Shown here piece by piece: positions 54,711-64,000 of a DNA stretch of 64,000 nt; position 1 is the stretch's first letter, and the number at the start of each line of letters is the position of its first letter. The notes beneath the pieces are model-generated. The model saw nothing but the letters and a program-made list of their open reading frames with translations. It had not been told where the DNA came from and made no database searches. The translations under genes were made by a program, and so were the position numbers. Source of the stretch: Kocuria sp. (GTDB taxonomy: Bacteria > Actinomycetota > Actinomycetes > Actinomycetales > Micrococcaceae); assembly GCA_030524035.1 (NCBI GenBank), contig JAUNHG010000002.1, forward strand, positions 372,001 to 436,000. The letters are read 5' to 3'.

Positions 54711-57323
54711 TCAACGCCCGGTGTCTGTGATGGGTCCGACGTTGTCCACCAGTATCACAGGGAAGCCATCGTCATCGGAGGCCGCAAGATCAACCCGGGC
54801 GTTGATGCCGTAGTCGTGGTGCCCTTCGGGGTCATCAAAAACTTGCTGTACTGCCCAAAACCCGACAAGCCCTTCAGGGTTCTCGTCAATCCGGATTAGG
54901 GCGGGTCCACGGGCCTGGGCATCTGTGTAGATGTCCTCGTACTCGTCAAAATAGTCGTCCAGGGCCTCCGCCCAACGGGCACGGTCCCATCCAGTGCCAC
55001 CGTCCAGAGCACCCAAGGTTTTGTCCTTTTCCTGGGCAAAGAGCTCCACCCGCTGGAACATGGCGTTGCGCACCATGATCCGAAAAGCCCGCACGTTCTG
55101 GGTGATTGCCGGGGCCTGTTCCTCCATCAGCTCCGCCAGGGAGTCCTGGGACGTACCCATGGGGGATTCCTCCCCACGCGCCAACTTTTCCCATTCATCC
55201 AACAAAGAATTGTCGGTTTGCCGGATGGTTTCGCCCAACCACTCGATAATGTCTTCCAGAGGCTCTGTGCGCAGCTCAAGGGGCACCGTTTGCCGCAAAG
55301 CGCGGTATGCGTCTGTCAAATACCGCAACAAAATTCCTTCAGAGCGAGTCAAACTATAGAACTGAACGTACTGCCCAAAAGTCATGGCACGTTCAAACAT
55401 ATCACGCACCACAGACTTCGGTAATAATTCATGCTGAGCAACCCACGGTGCGGAAGACCGATATGTTTCAAACGCTTGTTCCAATAATTCGCGTAGCGGC
55501 ATAGGCCAGGTAATATCATCCAGCTCGCGTATACGCTCGTTATACTCGACCCCATCAGCTTTCATGTGGGCTAAAGCTTCGGTTTTTTCTTTTTTCTCCT
55601 GCATGGCCAATACTTGCCGAGGCTGTTCAAGCGTGGCTTCAATCACGGATACGGCATCTAGGGCGAAATTTTCAGCCTCTGGATCCAACAGCGTCAGCGC
55701 CGCCAAAGCAAATGGAGATAACGCATTATTGAGCGCAAAGTTTTCCTGAAGGTCTACGGTGAGGCGATACCGGCGACCGTCCTGGTCAGCAGATTCCATC
55801 CGCTCTACAACGCCCGTGGCTAATAATTCACGCAGGATCGCCAAAGCGTCCTTGATCCACCGTCTGCGCTCACTATTCGTAGCGTCCATACCATTCAGCA
55901 GGTGCATGGTTGCTGCCACGGGATCACCATGCCGCTGCAGCAGGTTCAACAGCATGGCATGTGTCACCGTGAACCTGGGACGTAGCGGTTCAGGTTCTGA
56001 CTGAACAAGAGCGTCAAAAGTTTTTTCTGACCACGACACAAAGCCCTGGGGTGGTTTCTTTCTAGGAATCTGGCGCAGCTTCTTTTCGTCATCGCCATGT
56101 TTTCGACGCGCTTTTTCCATAGCACGAGCATTCTCGATATCATGTTCAGGAGCTTGAACCACCACCGTCCCTTGAGTGTCAAAACCAGCACGCCCAGCAC
56201 GCCCAGCAATCTGATGAAATTCGCGGGACTGCAAACGACGCGTTCGCACACCGTCAAATTTGGATAACGCCGTAATTAAAACAGTACGAATAGGGACGTT
56301 AATTCCGACTCCCAAAGTATCCGTACCACAAATAACCTTCAATAAACCTTCCTGCGCCAGTTGTTCCACCAGTCGGCGATACTTAGGCAGCATTCCCGCG
56401 TGATGCACACCAATGCCTTGACGCACTAACCGATTGAGGGTTTTACCAAACCCAGCAGCAAACTTGAATTGGGCAATAGTCTCTGCCACTCGCTGCTTCT
56501 CCGATGCCGATAGTACCGTGGCGCTCATCAGGGCCTGAGCCTGCTCCATGGCCTGTAGCTGGGAAAAATACACCACGTAGACCGGCGCGCGATGCGTGGA
56601 CACCAATTCCTCAATCTGTTCCAGAACGGGGATTGACGAATAGTAATAGCTCAATGGTACGGGGCGCTGAGCGTCGTCAACCACCAGAACTTCCCGCCCG
56701 GTGGATTCCGCCAATCGACGCCGAATTTTGGTGGTATCGCCCAACGTGGCGGACATCAGCACACATTGTGCCTGGGGCAGTTCCACTAAAGGCACTTGCC
56801 ACGCCCATCCACGTTGGGGGTCAGCGTAAAAGTGGAACTCGTCCATAATCACCGTGCCCACGTCGGCATCCGGGCCTTCACGTAAGGCGATATTAGCCAG
56901 CACTTCGGCCGTGCAGCAGATTACCGCAGCGTCGGGGTTTACCGCTGAATCACCAGTGAGCATGCCAACATTCTGAGCACCAAATACTTCACACAGGGCA
57001 AAGAACTTTTCTGATACTAATGCCTTAATGGGCGCTGTGTAATACGAGCGTTGCCCGATAGCCAGCGCCGCGAAGTGAGCCGCCAGAGCAACCATGGATT
57101 TCCCGGAGCCGGTGGGGGTGGACACAATAACGTTAGCTCCGCTTGCCACCGCCAGCGCGGCTTCTTCTTGATGCGGGTAAAGCTCAAGGTCCTGAGATGC
57201 TGCCCATCCCACAAACCCTTCGAAAATCTCATCCTGTGTCAGGGGGTTTCGCACATAGTCTCCCCGCAAGTAGTTTTGCCCAGGGGCTGATAAACCGGGG
57301 GAGAGCGCATCAAGAAGAGACAT
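54711..57323 (-). CDS. Ski2-like DEAD/DEAH-box helicase with DUF3516
   Basis: An 870-residue superfamily 2 helicase. Walker A STPTGSGKSMVA lies near residue 69; motif II is MDEFHFY, motif III MSATLGD, and motif VI in FHQIAGRAGRAGFD. The rest (about 430-870) is the actinobacterial DUF3516 domain. Likely substrates are structured RNAs or DNA; no direct function is known for the family. ATG 57323 has TAAGCT six bases upstream and no strong ribosome-binding site. It converges on terC. Confidence 0.9.
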   Translation of the reverse strand: MSLLDALSPGLSAPGQNYLRGDYVRNPLTQDEIFEGFVGWAASQDLELYPHQEEAALAVASGANVIVSTPTGSGKSMVALAAHFAALAIGQRSYYTAPIKALVSEKFFALCEVFGAQNVGMLTGDSAVNPDAAVICCTAEVLANIALREGPDADVGTVIMDEFHFYADPQRGWAWQVPLVELPQAQCVLMSATLGDTTKIRRRLAESTGREVLVVDDAQRPVPLSYYYSSIPVLEQIEELVSTHRAPVYVVYFSQLQAMEQAQALMSATVLSASEKQRVAETIAQFKFAAGFGKTLNRLVRQGIGVHHAGMLPKYRRLVEQLAQEGLLKVICGTDTLGVGINVPIRTVLITALSKFDGVRTRRLQSREFHQIAGRAGRAGFDTQGTVVVQAPEHDIENARAMEKARRKHGDDEKKLRQIPRKKPPQGFVSWSEKTFDALVQSEPEPLRPRFTVTHAMLLNLLQRHGDPVAATMHLLNGMDATNSERRRWIKDALAILRELLATGVVERMESADQDGRRYRLTVDLQENFALNNALSPFALAALTLLDPEAENFALDAVSVIEATLEQPRQVLAMQEKKEKTEALAHMKADGVEYNERIRELDDITWPMPLRELLEQAFETYRSSAPWVAQHELLPKSVVRDMFERAMTFGQYVQFYSLTRSEGILLRYLTDAYRALRQTVPLELRTEPLEDIIEWLGETIRQTDNSLLDEWEKLARGEESPMGTSQDSLAELMEEQAPAITQNVRAFRIMVRNAMFQRVELFAQEKDKTLGALDGGTGWDRARWAEALDDYFDEYEDIYTDAQARGPALIRIDENPEGLVGFWAVQQVFDDPEGHHDYGINARVDLAASDDDGFPVILVDNVGPITDTGR

Positions 57324-57335
57324 CGCCCCAGCTTA
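57324..57335 (-). promoter_or_regulatory. Predicted -10 element of the DUF3516 helicase
   Basis: On the minus strand TAAGCT (57335-57330) is followed by six bases (GGGGCG) and ATG. It overlaps the end of the upstream hypothetical gene. Leaderless expression is likely but unproven. Confidence 0.45.
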
Positions 57336-57737
57336 TCCGGCGCGGGCCGCCGTGTTTACCAGCAACAGCCGATCAGTGTTGGGGTGCAGGCTGACCCAAG
57401 CTGGCATCAGGAAGGGTTGGAGCTTAAGCCACTCCCACGTTCCGCCACCACAGAACAGGGTTCGTTTCCAGTATTGTGACCAAAGCCAGAGCCCATCCAG
57501 CCTGTTATATTCAGGCGGGAGACTAGGGGGCCTACGGGGCAGATCAAAATCATCCGTAAGGAACTGAGGAGGAAGGCCCCCGTAATTCATGGGAACAACT
57601 AGAAAAAGGGGATGTTCATCTGCTTCCCTATAATTCGAGAGCTTTTCTATATGTTCCTTAACGTGTATCCAACTAAGCCAATTTTCCAAAAGAGCGGCAA
57701 CCTCTTCTGCGCGCCTCTGTGTCGTCGAATCTGGCAC
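57333..57737 (-). CDS. Hypothetical protein, unrecognised
   Basis: A 134-residue frame rich in Trp, Leu and Pro, with stretches LLENWLSWIHVKEH and EYNRLDGLWLWSQYWKR. No signal peptide or transmembrane helix is apparent, and I do not recognise the family. GTG 57737 follows GGTAAGG; an upstream GTG at 57764 would overlap the metallo-hydrolase by 22 bases. Codon use is more A+T-rich than the neighbours. It could be a recently acquired or decaying gene. Confidence 0.5.
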   Translation of the reverse strand: MPDSTTQRRAEEVAALLENWLSWIHVKEHIEKLSNYREADEHPLFLVVPMNYGGLPPQFLTDDFDLPRRPPSLPPEYNRLDGLWLWSQYWKRTLFCGGGTWEWLKLQPFLMPAWVSLHPNTDRLLLVNTAARAG

Positions 57738-57742
57738 GCGCC

Positions 57743-58399
57743 TTACCAGCCTCGTTCCTGCCACTGCTGAAGGTGAGGACGTTCCGCACCTAAAGTGGTT
57801 GACGCGCCGTGCCCCGGGTGGATCACCGTGTCATCGTCAAAACGATCAAAGATGCGCGTGACGACATCCCCGTAGAGTTGTTGAAAGTCCTCCGGGGTTT
57901 CGGTTTTTCCCACGCCACCGGGGAACAGCGAATCCCCAGTGAAAATATGAACAGGTCCGTAGGGGTCACGGTAGACCAACGCAATGGACCCCGGCGTATG
58001 CCCACGCAGCCCAATGACTTCCAGGTCAAACCCATCAAATTCTGCAACATCGCCGTGGTCTAAAGTCAGGTCCATGGCCACGTCAATATCATCCTCGTCA
58101 TCTGAACCGCATGCCGTCACCGCTTCCGAACGGGATTTGACTTCAGCCAAGGCACGCACATGATCCCAATGGGAATGGGTTGTGATGATCATCTGCAAGC
58201 TGCCAGACAAACTGCAATCATGACACCCTGCCCCCACAAGCCCAGCGATCGCGCGAGGATTATCAGCGGCATCAATCAACACCTGGGTGCCGTGAGTCTT
58301 GGAGGTCAACAAATACACGTTGTTCGCCATATCGCTAACCTGAATGGAACGGATGGTGATCTCCGTGAGTTCGACAGTCTGCGTGTCGGTTACGATCAT
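57743..58399 (-). CDS. MBL-fold metallo-hydrolase (glyoxalase II-like)
   Basis: A 218-residue metallo-beta-lactamase-fold hydrolase. The metal-binding motif TTHSHWDH supplies the HxHxDH ligands. Further ligands are in LRGHTPGS, FTGDSLFPGG (Asp) and HPGHGAST. It resembles GloB-like thioesterases; a related gene commonly lies between uvrB and uvrA in actinobacteria (Rv1637c). It is divergent from uvrA. The start is ATG 58399 with TAGAAT seven bases upstream. Confidence 0.9.
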   Translation of the reverse strand: MIVTDTQTVELTEITIRSIQVSDMANNVYLLTSKTHGTQVLIDAADNPRAIAGLVGAGCHDCSLSGSLQMIITTHSHWDHVRALAEVKSRSEAVTACGSDDEDDIDVAMDLTLDHGDVAEFDGFDLEVIGLRGHTPGSIALVYRDPYGPVHIFTGDSLFPGGVGKTETPEDFQQLYGDVVTRIFDRFDDDTVIHPGHGASTTLGAERPHLQQWQERGW

Positions 58400-58412
58400 G
58401 CCAACGATTCTA
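58400..58412 (-). promoter_or_regulatory. Predicted -10 element of the MBL-fold gene
   Basis: On the minus strand TAGAAT (58412-58407) lies seven bases before the ATG start, with no ribosome-binding site between. A leaderless transcript is likely. Confidence 0.45.
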
Positions 58413-58541
58413 GGACGGTTACGAAGCAGTATTCATCCCCAACGCCACCCAACGCCCGTTGTGTAGTAACGGCAGCAACTGTGATACACGCCCCGGCTGA
58501 CCTAACACCGGATTCATCGCACGGTTGTCGGTCAGCGGCGA

Positions 58542-58553
58542 TAGGCTGAGAGG
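58542..58553 (+). promoter_or_regulatory. Predicted -10 element of uvrA
   Basis: TAGGCT (58542-58547) is followed by six bases (GAGAGG) and the GTG start of uvrA. The hexamer and spacing repeat those of uvrB. No SOS (LexA) box was recognised in the 154-base divergent region. Confidence 0.5.
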
Positions 58554-61481
58554 GTGCCTCAAGAAATTCTTGCCTCCACGGCTCCCGCCTCCCAACCACA
58601 CACCGCATCCTCCACCGACCTAACGGAGATCAGGGTTCAGGGCGCGCGGGAGCACAACCTGCACAACGTAGACCTCATCATCCCCCGCGATTCCATGGTG
58701 GTGTTCACCGGACTGTCCGGTTCCGGGAAGTCCTCCCTGGCTTTCGACACAATTTTTGCGGAAGGTCAGAGACGGTATGTGGAGTCCCTGTCTTCTTACG
58801 CCCGCATGTTTCTGGGGCGGGTGGATAAACCAGACGTTGATTTCATTGAGGGACTATCCCCAGCGGTGTCAATCGACCAAAAATCCACGTCCAAGAACCC
58901 CCGCTCAACGGTGGGAACGGTCACAGAAATTTACGACTACATGCGCCTGCTTTGGGCGCGAGTGGGGCACCCTCATTGCCCCACCTGTGGGGCACCCATC
59001 ACCAAGCAAACACCCCAACAAATTGTGGACCGGTTACTCGCGATGCCAGAACGTACGCGTTTCCAGGTCCTGGCACCCGTAGTGCGACGCCGTAAGGGCG
59101 AGTTCACGGATTTATTCAGCTCCTTGGCCCAACAGGGGTATTCCCGGGCGATCGTTGATGGTGAACAAGTCATCATGGAAGATCCCCCCGCGCTGAAAAA
59201 GCAGTACAAACACGACATCGATGTGGTGATCGACCGTCTAGTCATTAAAGAAGGCCTAGAGCGGCGACTCGCTGATTCCATTGAAACCGCATTGAATCTG
59301 GCCGAAGGTCGTGTGGTCATTGAGCTGGTGCTGCGCGATGGGGAAGACGCTCCGGTAGGCACTCCGTTGCAGCAAACCTTCTCCGAAAACTTGGCCTGCC
59401 CCAACGAACACCCGTTGGGAACGGACGAAATCGAACCCCGCGCGTTCTCCTTTAACGCACCTTTCGGGGCGTGCACAGAGTGCGACGGCATCGGAACGCG
59501 TTTGGAAGTGGATGAACACCTGGTCGTCCCCGACCCGGACTTAACCCTGGTGGAAGGTGCTATCCAACCGTGGGCGCTCGGTAAATCCACAAGCGATCAC
59601 TGGAACCGGTTGATGGCTGGTCTGGGCGAAGAAATTGGGTTTGACCTGATCACACCATGGAAAGACTTACCAAGCACTGCGCGCAAGGCGTTGTTAGAGG
59701 GAAAAAATTACAAAGTCACAGTGTCTTATAGGAACCGCTGGGGGAGGGAGCGCCGCTATAGCCAAGGGTTTGAAGGTGTATACACCTATATACGCCGTAA
59801 ACATCAGGAAACAGATTCAGAGCACGCCAAGGAACGTTACGAGCAGTACATGCGCCAAATCCCCTGCGCTGCGTGCCAGGGGCAGCGATTAAATCCCACT
59901 ATGCTGGGCGTCACCGTCGGTGGTCTTTCCATCGCACAAGCCACCGCGTTACCCATGCGGGAAGCTTTAGAATTTTTCCGGAATCTAGACCTTGATGAGC
60001 GTGAAACCCGCATTGCTGATCAAGTGCTCAAAGAAATCGAAGCCCGTCTAACCTTTTTACTGGACGTGGGGTTGGACTACCTGAACTTGGAACGAGCATC
60101 CGCCAGCCTGTCCGGCGGTGAGGCTCAACGTATCCGGCTCGCCACCCAGATCGGGGCGGGCTTAGTGGGAGTGCTCTATGTCCTGGACGAACCATCCATC
60201 GGGTTGCACCAACGTGATAACCGCCGCCTCATTCAAACCCTGACCAAACTGCGAGATATGGGCAACACCTTGATCGTGGTGGAGCATGATGAAGACACCA
60301 TCCGGGAAGCAGATTGGATTGTGGACGTCGGCCCCGGCGCTGGTGAGCGCGGCGGCACGGTGGTGCATTCGGGCAGTTATGACAAACTCCTGCAGAACAG
60401 AGACTCCGTCACCGCTGATTACTTATCCGGTCGTCGAAGCATCCGCATACCGAATACTCGACGCCCCCTTGACCCGCAGCGGGTCCTCACGGTGGTTGGC
60501 GCGCGGGAAAACAATCTGAAAAATATTGACGTCACTTTCCCCCTCGGGGTGTTCACCGCCGTCACAGGGGTTTCCGGGTCGGGCAAATCGTCCTTGGTCA
60601 ACGAAATCCTCTATACCAAGCTGGCTAATGAACTCAACGGCGCCAAACAGGTTCCCGGACACCACAAACGAATTGAAGGAATGGAGCACCTCAAAAAGGT
60701 GGTGCACGTGGACCAATCACCGATTGGCCGCACGCCGCGATCCAATCCCGCTACCTATTCTGGAGTTTTTGACCGCATTCGTAAGCTCTTCGCAGACACC
60801 CCTGAAGCCAAAATCCGCGGCTATCAACAGGGACGATTCTCATTCAACGTCAAAGGCGGTAGGTGTGAAGCCTGCTCCGGAGACGGAACCTTGAAGATCG
60901 AAATGAACTTTCTCCCGGATGTTTACGTCCCGTGTGAAGTCTGCCATGGGGCGCGGTATAACCGGGAAACTCTGGATGTCCAATACAAGGGAAAATCCAT
61001 TGCAGAAGTTCTGGATATGCCCATCGAGGAAGCTGCGGACTTCTTCTCCGCATACAGCGCGATATCACGCCACCTGAACACTCTTGTGGACGTAGGACTC
61101 GGATACGTGCGCCTGGGACAACCTGCCACCACCCTGTCCGGTGGTGAAGCCCAACGGGTGAAGTTAGCCGCCGAGCTCCAAAGACGTTCGCACGGTGACA
61201 CCATCTACGTCTTAGATGAACCCACTACAGGCTTGCACTTTGAAGACATCAATAAACTGCTGACCGTGTTACAAGGCCTTGTAGATAAGGGGAATTCCGT
61301 CATGGTCATTGAACACAACCTGGACGTCATCAAAACGGCGGACTGGGTTATTGACATGGGTCCGGATGGCGGATCGGGGGGTGGCCAAGTCGTGGCTGAG
61401 GGAACCCCAGAGCAGGTGGCGGACAATCCGGTAAGTCACACAGGTCAATTTTTGAAAGAAATCTTTAAGGGGGAACGGTGA
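58554..61481 (+). CDS. uvrA: UvrABC system protein A
   Basis: A 975-residue UvrA, the damage-sensing ATPase of nucleotide-excision repair. There are two ABC cassettes: Walker [16 protein letters not shown] near residue 44 and [15 protein letters not shown] near 670; signatures [11 protein letters not shown] and [11 protein letters not shown]. Zinc modules are seen as [22 protein letters not shown] and CEACSGDG...CEVCHG. The start is GTG 58554, and the frame ends in a GTGA overlap with the PlsC gene. Confidence 0.97.
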   Translation: MPQEILASTAPASQPHTASSTDLTEIRVQGAREHNLHNVDLIIPRDSMVVFTGLSGSGKSSLAFDTIFAEGQRRYVESLSSYARMFLGRVDKPDVDFIEGLSPAVSIDQKSTSKNPRSTVGTVTEIYDYMRLLWARVGHPHCPTCGAPITKQTPQQIVDRLLAMPERTRFQVLAPVVRRRKGEFTDLFSSLAQQGYSRAIVDGEQVIMEDPPALKKQYKHDIDVVIDRLVIKEGLERRLADSIETALNLAEGRVVIELVLRDGEDAPVGTPLQQTFSENLACPNEHPLGTDEIEPRAFSFNAPFGACTECDGIGTRLEVDEHLVVPDPDLTLVEGAIQPWALGKSTSDHWNRLMAGLGEEIGFDLITPWKDLPSTARKALLEGKNYKVTVSYRNRWGRERRYSQGFEGVYTYIRRKHQETDSEHAKERYEQYMRQIPCAACQGQRLNPTMLGVTVGGLSIAQATALPMREALEFFRNLDLDERETRIADQVLKEIEARLTFLLDVGLDYLNLERASASLSGGEAQRIRLATQIGAGLVGVLYVLDEPSIGLHQRDNRRLIQTLTKLRDMGNTLIVVEHDEDTIREADWIVDVGPGAGERGGTVVHSGSYDKLLQNRDSVTADYLSGRRSIRIPNTRRPLDPQRVLTVVGARENNLKNIDVTFPLGVFTAVTGVSGSGKSSLVNEILYTKLANELNGAKQVPGHHKRIEGMEHLKKVVHVDQSPIGRTPRSNPATYSGVFDRIRKLFADTPEAKIRGYQQGRFSFNVKGGRCEACSGDGTLKIEMNFLPDVYVPCEVCHGARYNRETLDVQYKGKSIAEVLDMPIEEAADFFSAYSAISRHLNTLVDVGLGYVRLGQPATTLSGGEAQRVKLAAELQRRSHGDTIYVLDEPTTGLHFEDINKLLTVLQGLVDKGNSVMVIEHNLDVIKTADWVIDMGPDGGSGGGQVVAEGTPEQVADNPVSHTGQFLKEIFKGER

Positions 61482-62164
61482 AGCTGTACCGAGCAACACA
61501 AAAAGCCGTCGGATGGCTTTTCCGAATATCCTGTTTCCCCGTGATCACGGGGAAACAGAACTTCCCGGCTACGGGGCCAGTCATTGTCGCATCAAATCAT
61601 CTTTCTTTCCTGGATGGCATCATCATCTCCGCGTTGATGCCCCGCCGGGTGGGGTTTATTACCAAAGCCTCTTTGGCCAACGCCCCAGGTCTTCAAGGCA
61701 CGGTGATGACCTTTGTCTACGATGCCCTAGGCCTCATCCCGGTGGATCGGTCACGCCAGTCGGAATCTGTTGCTGCCCTAGACCCCGCATTGAAATTACT
61801 GGCTGACGGCGGTGTGTTTGGCGTATTTCCGGAAGGTACCCGATCACGGGATGGAAAACTATACCGGGGTCGCACGGGTGTTGCCTATGCGGCGTTATCC
61901 ACGGGAGCCCCGGTGGTGCCCGTGGCGCTCAAAGGCACCGAGCGCCTGCAAAAGCCCGGGTCACGCTTGATTGTTCCTCGAAGATTTGAGATGCACATCG
62001 GCAAGCCCCTCACCATCGACCGTGTGGATGGCCGACAAACCGGTGCTCAGCGCCGCGATGTGGTTGAACGGGTCATGAGCGCAATCGCTGAACTTTCTGG
62101 TCAAGAACGAGCGGATACCTACAACACCCCACCCTCCGTGGAGCGTGACGCTTCCCGTGACTGA
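61478..62164 (+). CDS. 1-acyl-sn-glycerol-3-phosphate acyltransferase (PlsC family)
   Basis: A 228-residue acyltransferase that likely makes phosphatidic acid. The catalytic NHLSFLD (His41-x4-Asp46) and the substrate motif [18 protein letters not shown] are present, plus [12 protein letters not shown]. The start is GTG 61478, overlapping uvrA by four bases; it is coupled to uvrC by an eight-base overlap. The position between uvrA and uvrC suggests co-transcription rather than a repair function. Confidence 0.9.
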   Translation: MKLYRATQKAVGWLFRISCFPVITGKQNFPATGPVIVASNHLSFLDGIIISALMPRRVGFITKASLANAPGLQGTVMTFVYDALGLIPVDRSRQSESVAALDPALKLLADGGVFGVFPEGTRSRDGKLYRGRTGVAYAALSTGAPVVPVALKGTERLQKPGSRLIVPRRFEMHIGKPLTIDRVDGRQTGAQRRDVVERVMSAIAELSGQERADTYNTPPSVERDASRD

Positions 62165-64000
62165 TCCACACACCTACCGGCCTGCGCGCGGGGATATTCC
62201 CACGAACCCAGGCGTTTACCGGTTCCGGGACAGTGCCGGGAGGGTGATTTATGTAGGAAAAGCTAAAAATCTGCGGCACCGGATTTCCAGTTACTTCGCT
62301 CCCTTAGAATCCCTGGCACCCAAAACTCAACGGATGGTAACCACCGCCGCCGGCGTGGAATGGGTGGTTGTGGGATCCGAGCTTGAATCCCTTCAACTTG
62401 AATACACGTGGATTAAACAATTTCAACCACGGTTCAACATCGCTTACCGAGATGATAAATCGTACCCCTACCTGGCAGTCGCCATGGGGGATAAAATCCC
62501 CCGGGCGTTGGTGACCCGAGGCGCAAAAAAGAAAGGGACCCGCTACTTCGGCCCCTACTCCCAAGCCTGGGCAATCCGTGAAACCTTGGACGCCGTATTA
62601 CGCGTTTTCCCCGTCCGCTCCTGCGCTCCCGGTGTGTATCGCAGAGCAGAGCGTTCTGGCCGAGCATGCCTCCTGGGATACATCGGTAAATGCACAGCAC
62701 CGTGCATTGGGCAGATCTCAGAAGAAGACCATCGAGCGTTAGCCGAAGACCTTTGTCGATTTATGTCGGGCAAAGCCGAACCTTTTATCAAGGAACTCGA
62801 AACAAAAATGCGGGAAGCTGCCGCAGCTCAAGACTTTGAAACAGCTGCTGCACGTCGTGATGATATTCAGGCTCTCCGCAAGGCCTTTGAACGTAACAGC
62901 GTGGTCCTCTCCGAAGACGTCAATGCAGATTTCTTCGCTTTGGCTGATGATGAGCTTGAAGCAGCCGTACAGGTATTCCATGTCCGTGGCGGGCGTGTTC
63001 GGGGGGAACGCGGTTGGGTGACCGAAAAAGTGGAGGACACTGACCGTTCTCACTTATTGGAAGCACTGTTACAGCAGGTTTATGGGGAAGGCACTGCCCA
63101 TGAAATCACAGGCGCCGAACTCCAGGAACAGGTGAAACATGAAGAACACGGTTCCCATCATCGTCCACACAGCAACGAATTAGATCGGCGAGAGGATCTG
63201 ATCCCCCGCACCATCCTGGTATCAGATGCCATCCACGACACTGCGCAACTGGAGGAGTGGCTCACTCAACTCCGTGGCTCCAAAGTATCTATCTCCGTCC
63301 CACAACGCGGGGATAAAGCCCATTTAATGCACACCGTGGCAGAGAATGCCCGGCAGGCTTTGGCTTTACACAAATCCAAAAGAGCGGGGGACATCACCAC
63401 CCGCTCCGCATCGCTACAACAATTACAAGAAGCCTTGAACTTGCCGGATGCCGTAATGCGCATTGAGTGCTTTGACATCTCCCATGTGCAAGGCACCAAT
63501 GTTGTAGCTTCCATGGTGGTGTTTGAAGATGGCTTACCGCGAAAATCGGAATATCGGAAGTTCTCTATCACCGGGGACGCCGCGCGTGATGATACTGCCT
63601 CCATGTACGACGTGGTATATCGACGCTTCAGCCGTCACATAGCGCAGCGCGACAACACCGAGCCAGTGACCTCGGGACCGGTTAGCGCCGACGCTGTCAA
63701 CACCGGCTCAACTAAAGATTCCGGCAGCACAAAACGATTTGGGTACGCCCCCAGTCTGGTGGTGGTTGATGGCGGACCCCCGCAGGTAGCAGCCGCTGCG
63801 CGCGCATTAGAAGACGTGAAGATCCACGACATAGCGGTTGTGGGCTTAGCCAAACGTCTCGAGGAAATATGGCTTCCACACGATGATTTCCCGGTGATCC
63901 TCCCACGAGCTTCTGAGGCGCTGTACTTAATGCAACGCATACGCGATGAAGCACATAGATTTGCAATCACCCACCACAGGGCGCAACGGAGCCGATCCAT
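62157..64000 (+). CDS. uvrC: UvrABC system protein C, 5' part
   Basis: 614 codons are present and the gene runs off the window. The GIY-YIG nuclease domain (residues about 14-92) has NPGVYRFRDSAGRVIYVGKAKNLRHR and makes the 3' incision. The UVR motif (KELETKMREAAAAQDFETAA, near 205-225) binds UvrB. The RNase H-like domain (IECFDISHVQGTNVVASMVV and VVVDGGPPQ) makes the 5' incision. GTG 62157 fits the family start [17 protein letters not shown] 62145 is an alternative. The frame is intact to the edge; the helix-hairpin-helix end is missing. Confidence 0.96.
   Translation, partial: MTDPHTYRPARGDIPTNPGVYRFRDSAGRVIYVGKAKNLRHRISSYFAPLESLAPKTQRMVTTAAGVEWVVVGSELESLQLEYTWIKQFQPRFNIAYRDDKSYPYLAVAMGDKIPRALVTRGAKKKGTRYFGPYSQAWAIRETLDAVLRVFPVRSCAPGVYRRAERSGRACLLGYIGKCTAPCIGQISEEDHRALAEDLCRFMSGKAEPFIKELETKMREAAAAQDFETAAARRDDIQALRKAFERNSVVLSEDVNADFFALADDELEAAVQVFHVRGGRVRGERGWVTEKVEDTDRSHLLEALLQQVYGEGTAHEITGAELQEQVKHEEHGSHHRPHSNELDRREDLIPRTILVSDAIHDTAQLEEWLTQLRGSKVSISVPQRGDKAHLMHTVAENARQALALHKSKRAGDITTRSASLQQLQEALNLPDAVMRIECFDISHVQGTNVVASMVVFEDGLPRKSEYRKFSITGDAARDDTASMYDVVYRRFSRHIAQRDNTEPVTSGPVSADAVNTGSTKDSGSTKRFGYAPSLVVVDGGPPQVAAAARALEDVKIHDIAVVGLAKRLEEIWLPHDDFPVILPRASEALYLMQRIRDEAHRFAITHHRAQRSRS

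Overview
The window is a chromosomal segment of a high-G+C Gram-positive bacterium, most likely an actinobacterium close to the Micrococcaceae (order Micrococcales), with moderate G+C by eye. The evidence is the gene content and order: hrcA-dnaJ-rsmE-phoH-ybeY-era, then leuA-recO-uppS; an actinobacterial ctaC-ctaD-ctaF oxidase cluster; and his-trp-lgt, pyk, ANTAR regulator, polA-rpsA-coaE-uvrB-uvrA. The last block follows the order known around Rv1605-Rv1638 in Mycobacterium tuberculosis. Single-domain markers such as DUF3097, DUF3043, the HGxxPAAW protein and the DUF3516 helicase are also actinobacterial. GTG and TTG starts are frequent.

Layout. 1-5.1 kb: the end of hemW, two opposite-strand DUF genes, then hrcA-dnaJ-rsmE behind a CIRCE-like operator. 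5.2-13 kb: phoH-ybeY-era, a cell-wall LCP ligase, leuA behind a probable Leu-codon attenuator, recO and uppS. 13-16 kb: a hydrolase, pyrD and DUF3043. 16-19.8 kb: erpA and the cytochrome aa3 oxidase genes, closed by a strong terminator. 19.8-28.8 kb: hisE-hisG-hisF-hisI, trpE, a Trp-operon membrane protein, an HGxxPAAW protein, a fused trpC-trpB gene, trpA and lgt, many with ATGA or GTGA overlaps. 28.8-36.7 kb: gltB-gltD and pyk.

From about 36.8 to 44.76 kb an accessory island lies between the pyk terminator and the 3' end of a tRNA-Leu(CAA) gene. It holds an HTH protein, a frameshifted AAA_13-type defence-like ATPase, conjugation remnants (a small membrane protein and a relaxase C-terminus), a TetR plus ABC-F cassette that looks like ribosome-protection antibiotic resistance, and a DNA methyltransferase 5' fragment joined to a serine-recombinase 3' fragment. 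The island looks like a decayed mobile element that still carries intact cargo.

45-64 kb returns to the core genome: a PdtaR-like ANTAR regulator, polA, rpsA, coaE, uvrB, terC behind a probable yybP-ykoY (Mn2+) riboswitch, a DUF3516 helicase, an uncharacterised gene, a metallo-hydrolase, uvrA, a PlsC acyltransferase and a uvrC gene cut by the window edge. uvrA, uvrB and uvrC together give the nucleotide-excision repair nuclease.

The most notable observations are the trpC-trpB fusion, the leuA leader peptide with hairpins, a recurring TANNNT-N6/7-start-codon arrangement suggesting many leaderless transcripts, a structured gltB leader, and the island with its broken defence ATPase and apparently intact resistance cassette. 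No rRNA, CRISPR array or complete insertion sequence was seen.
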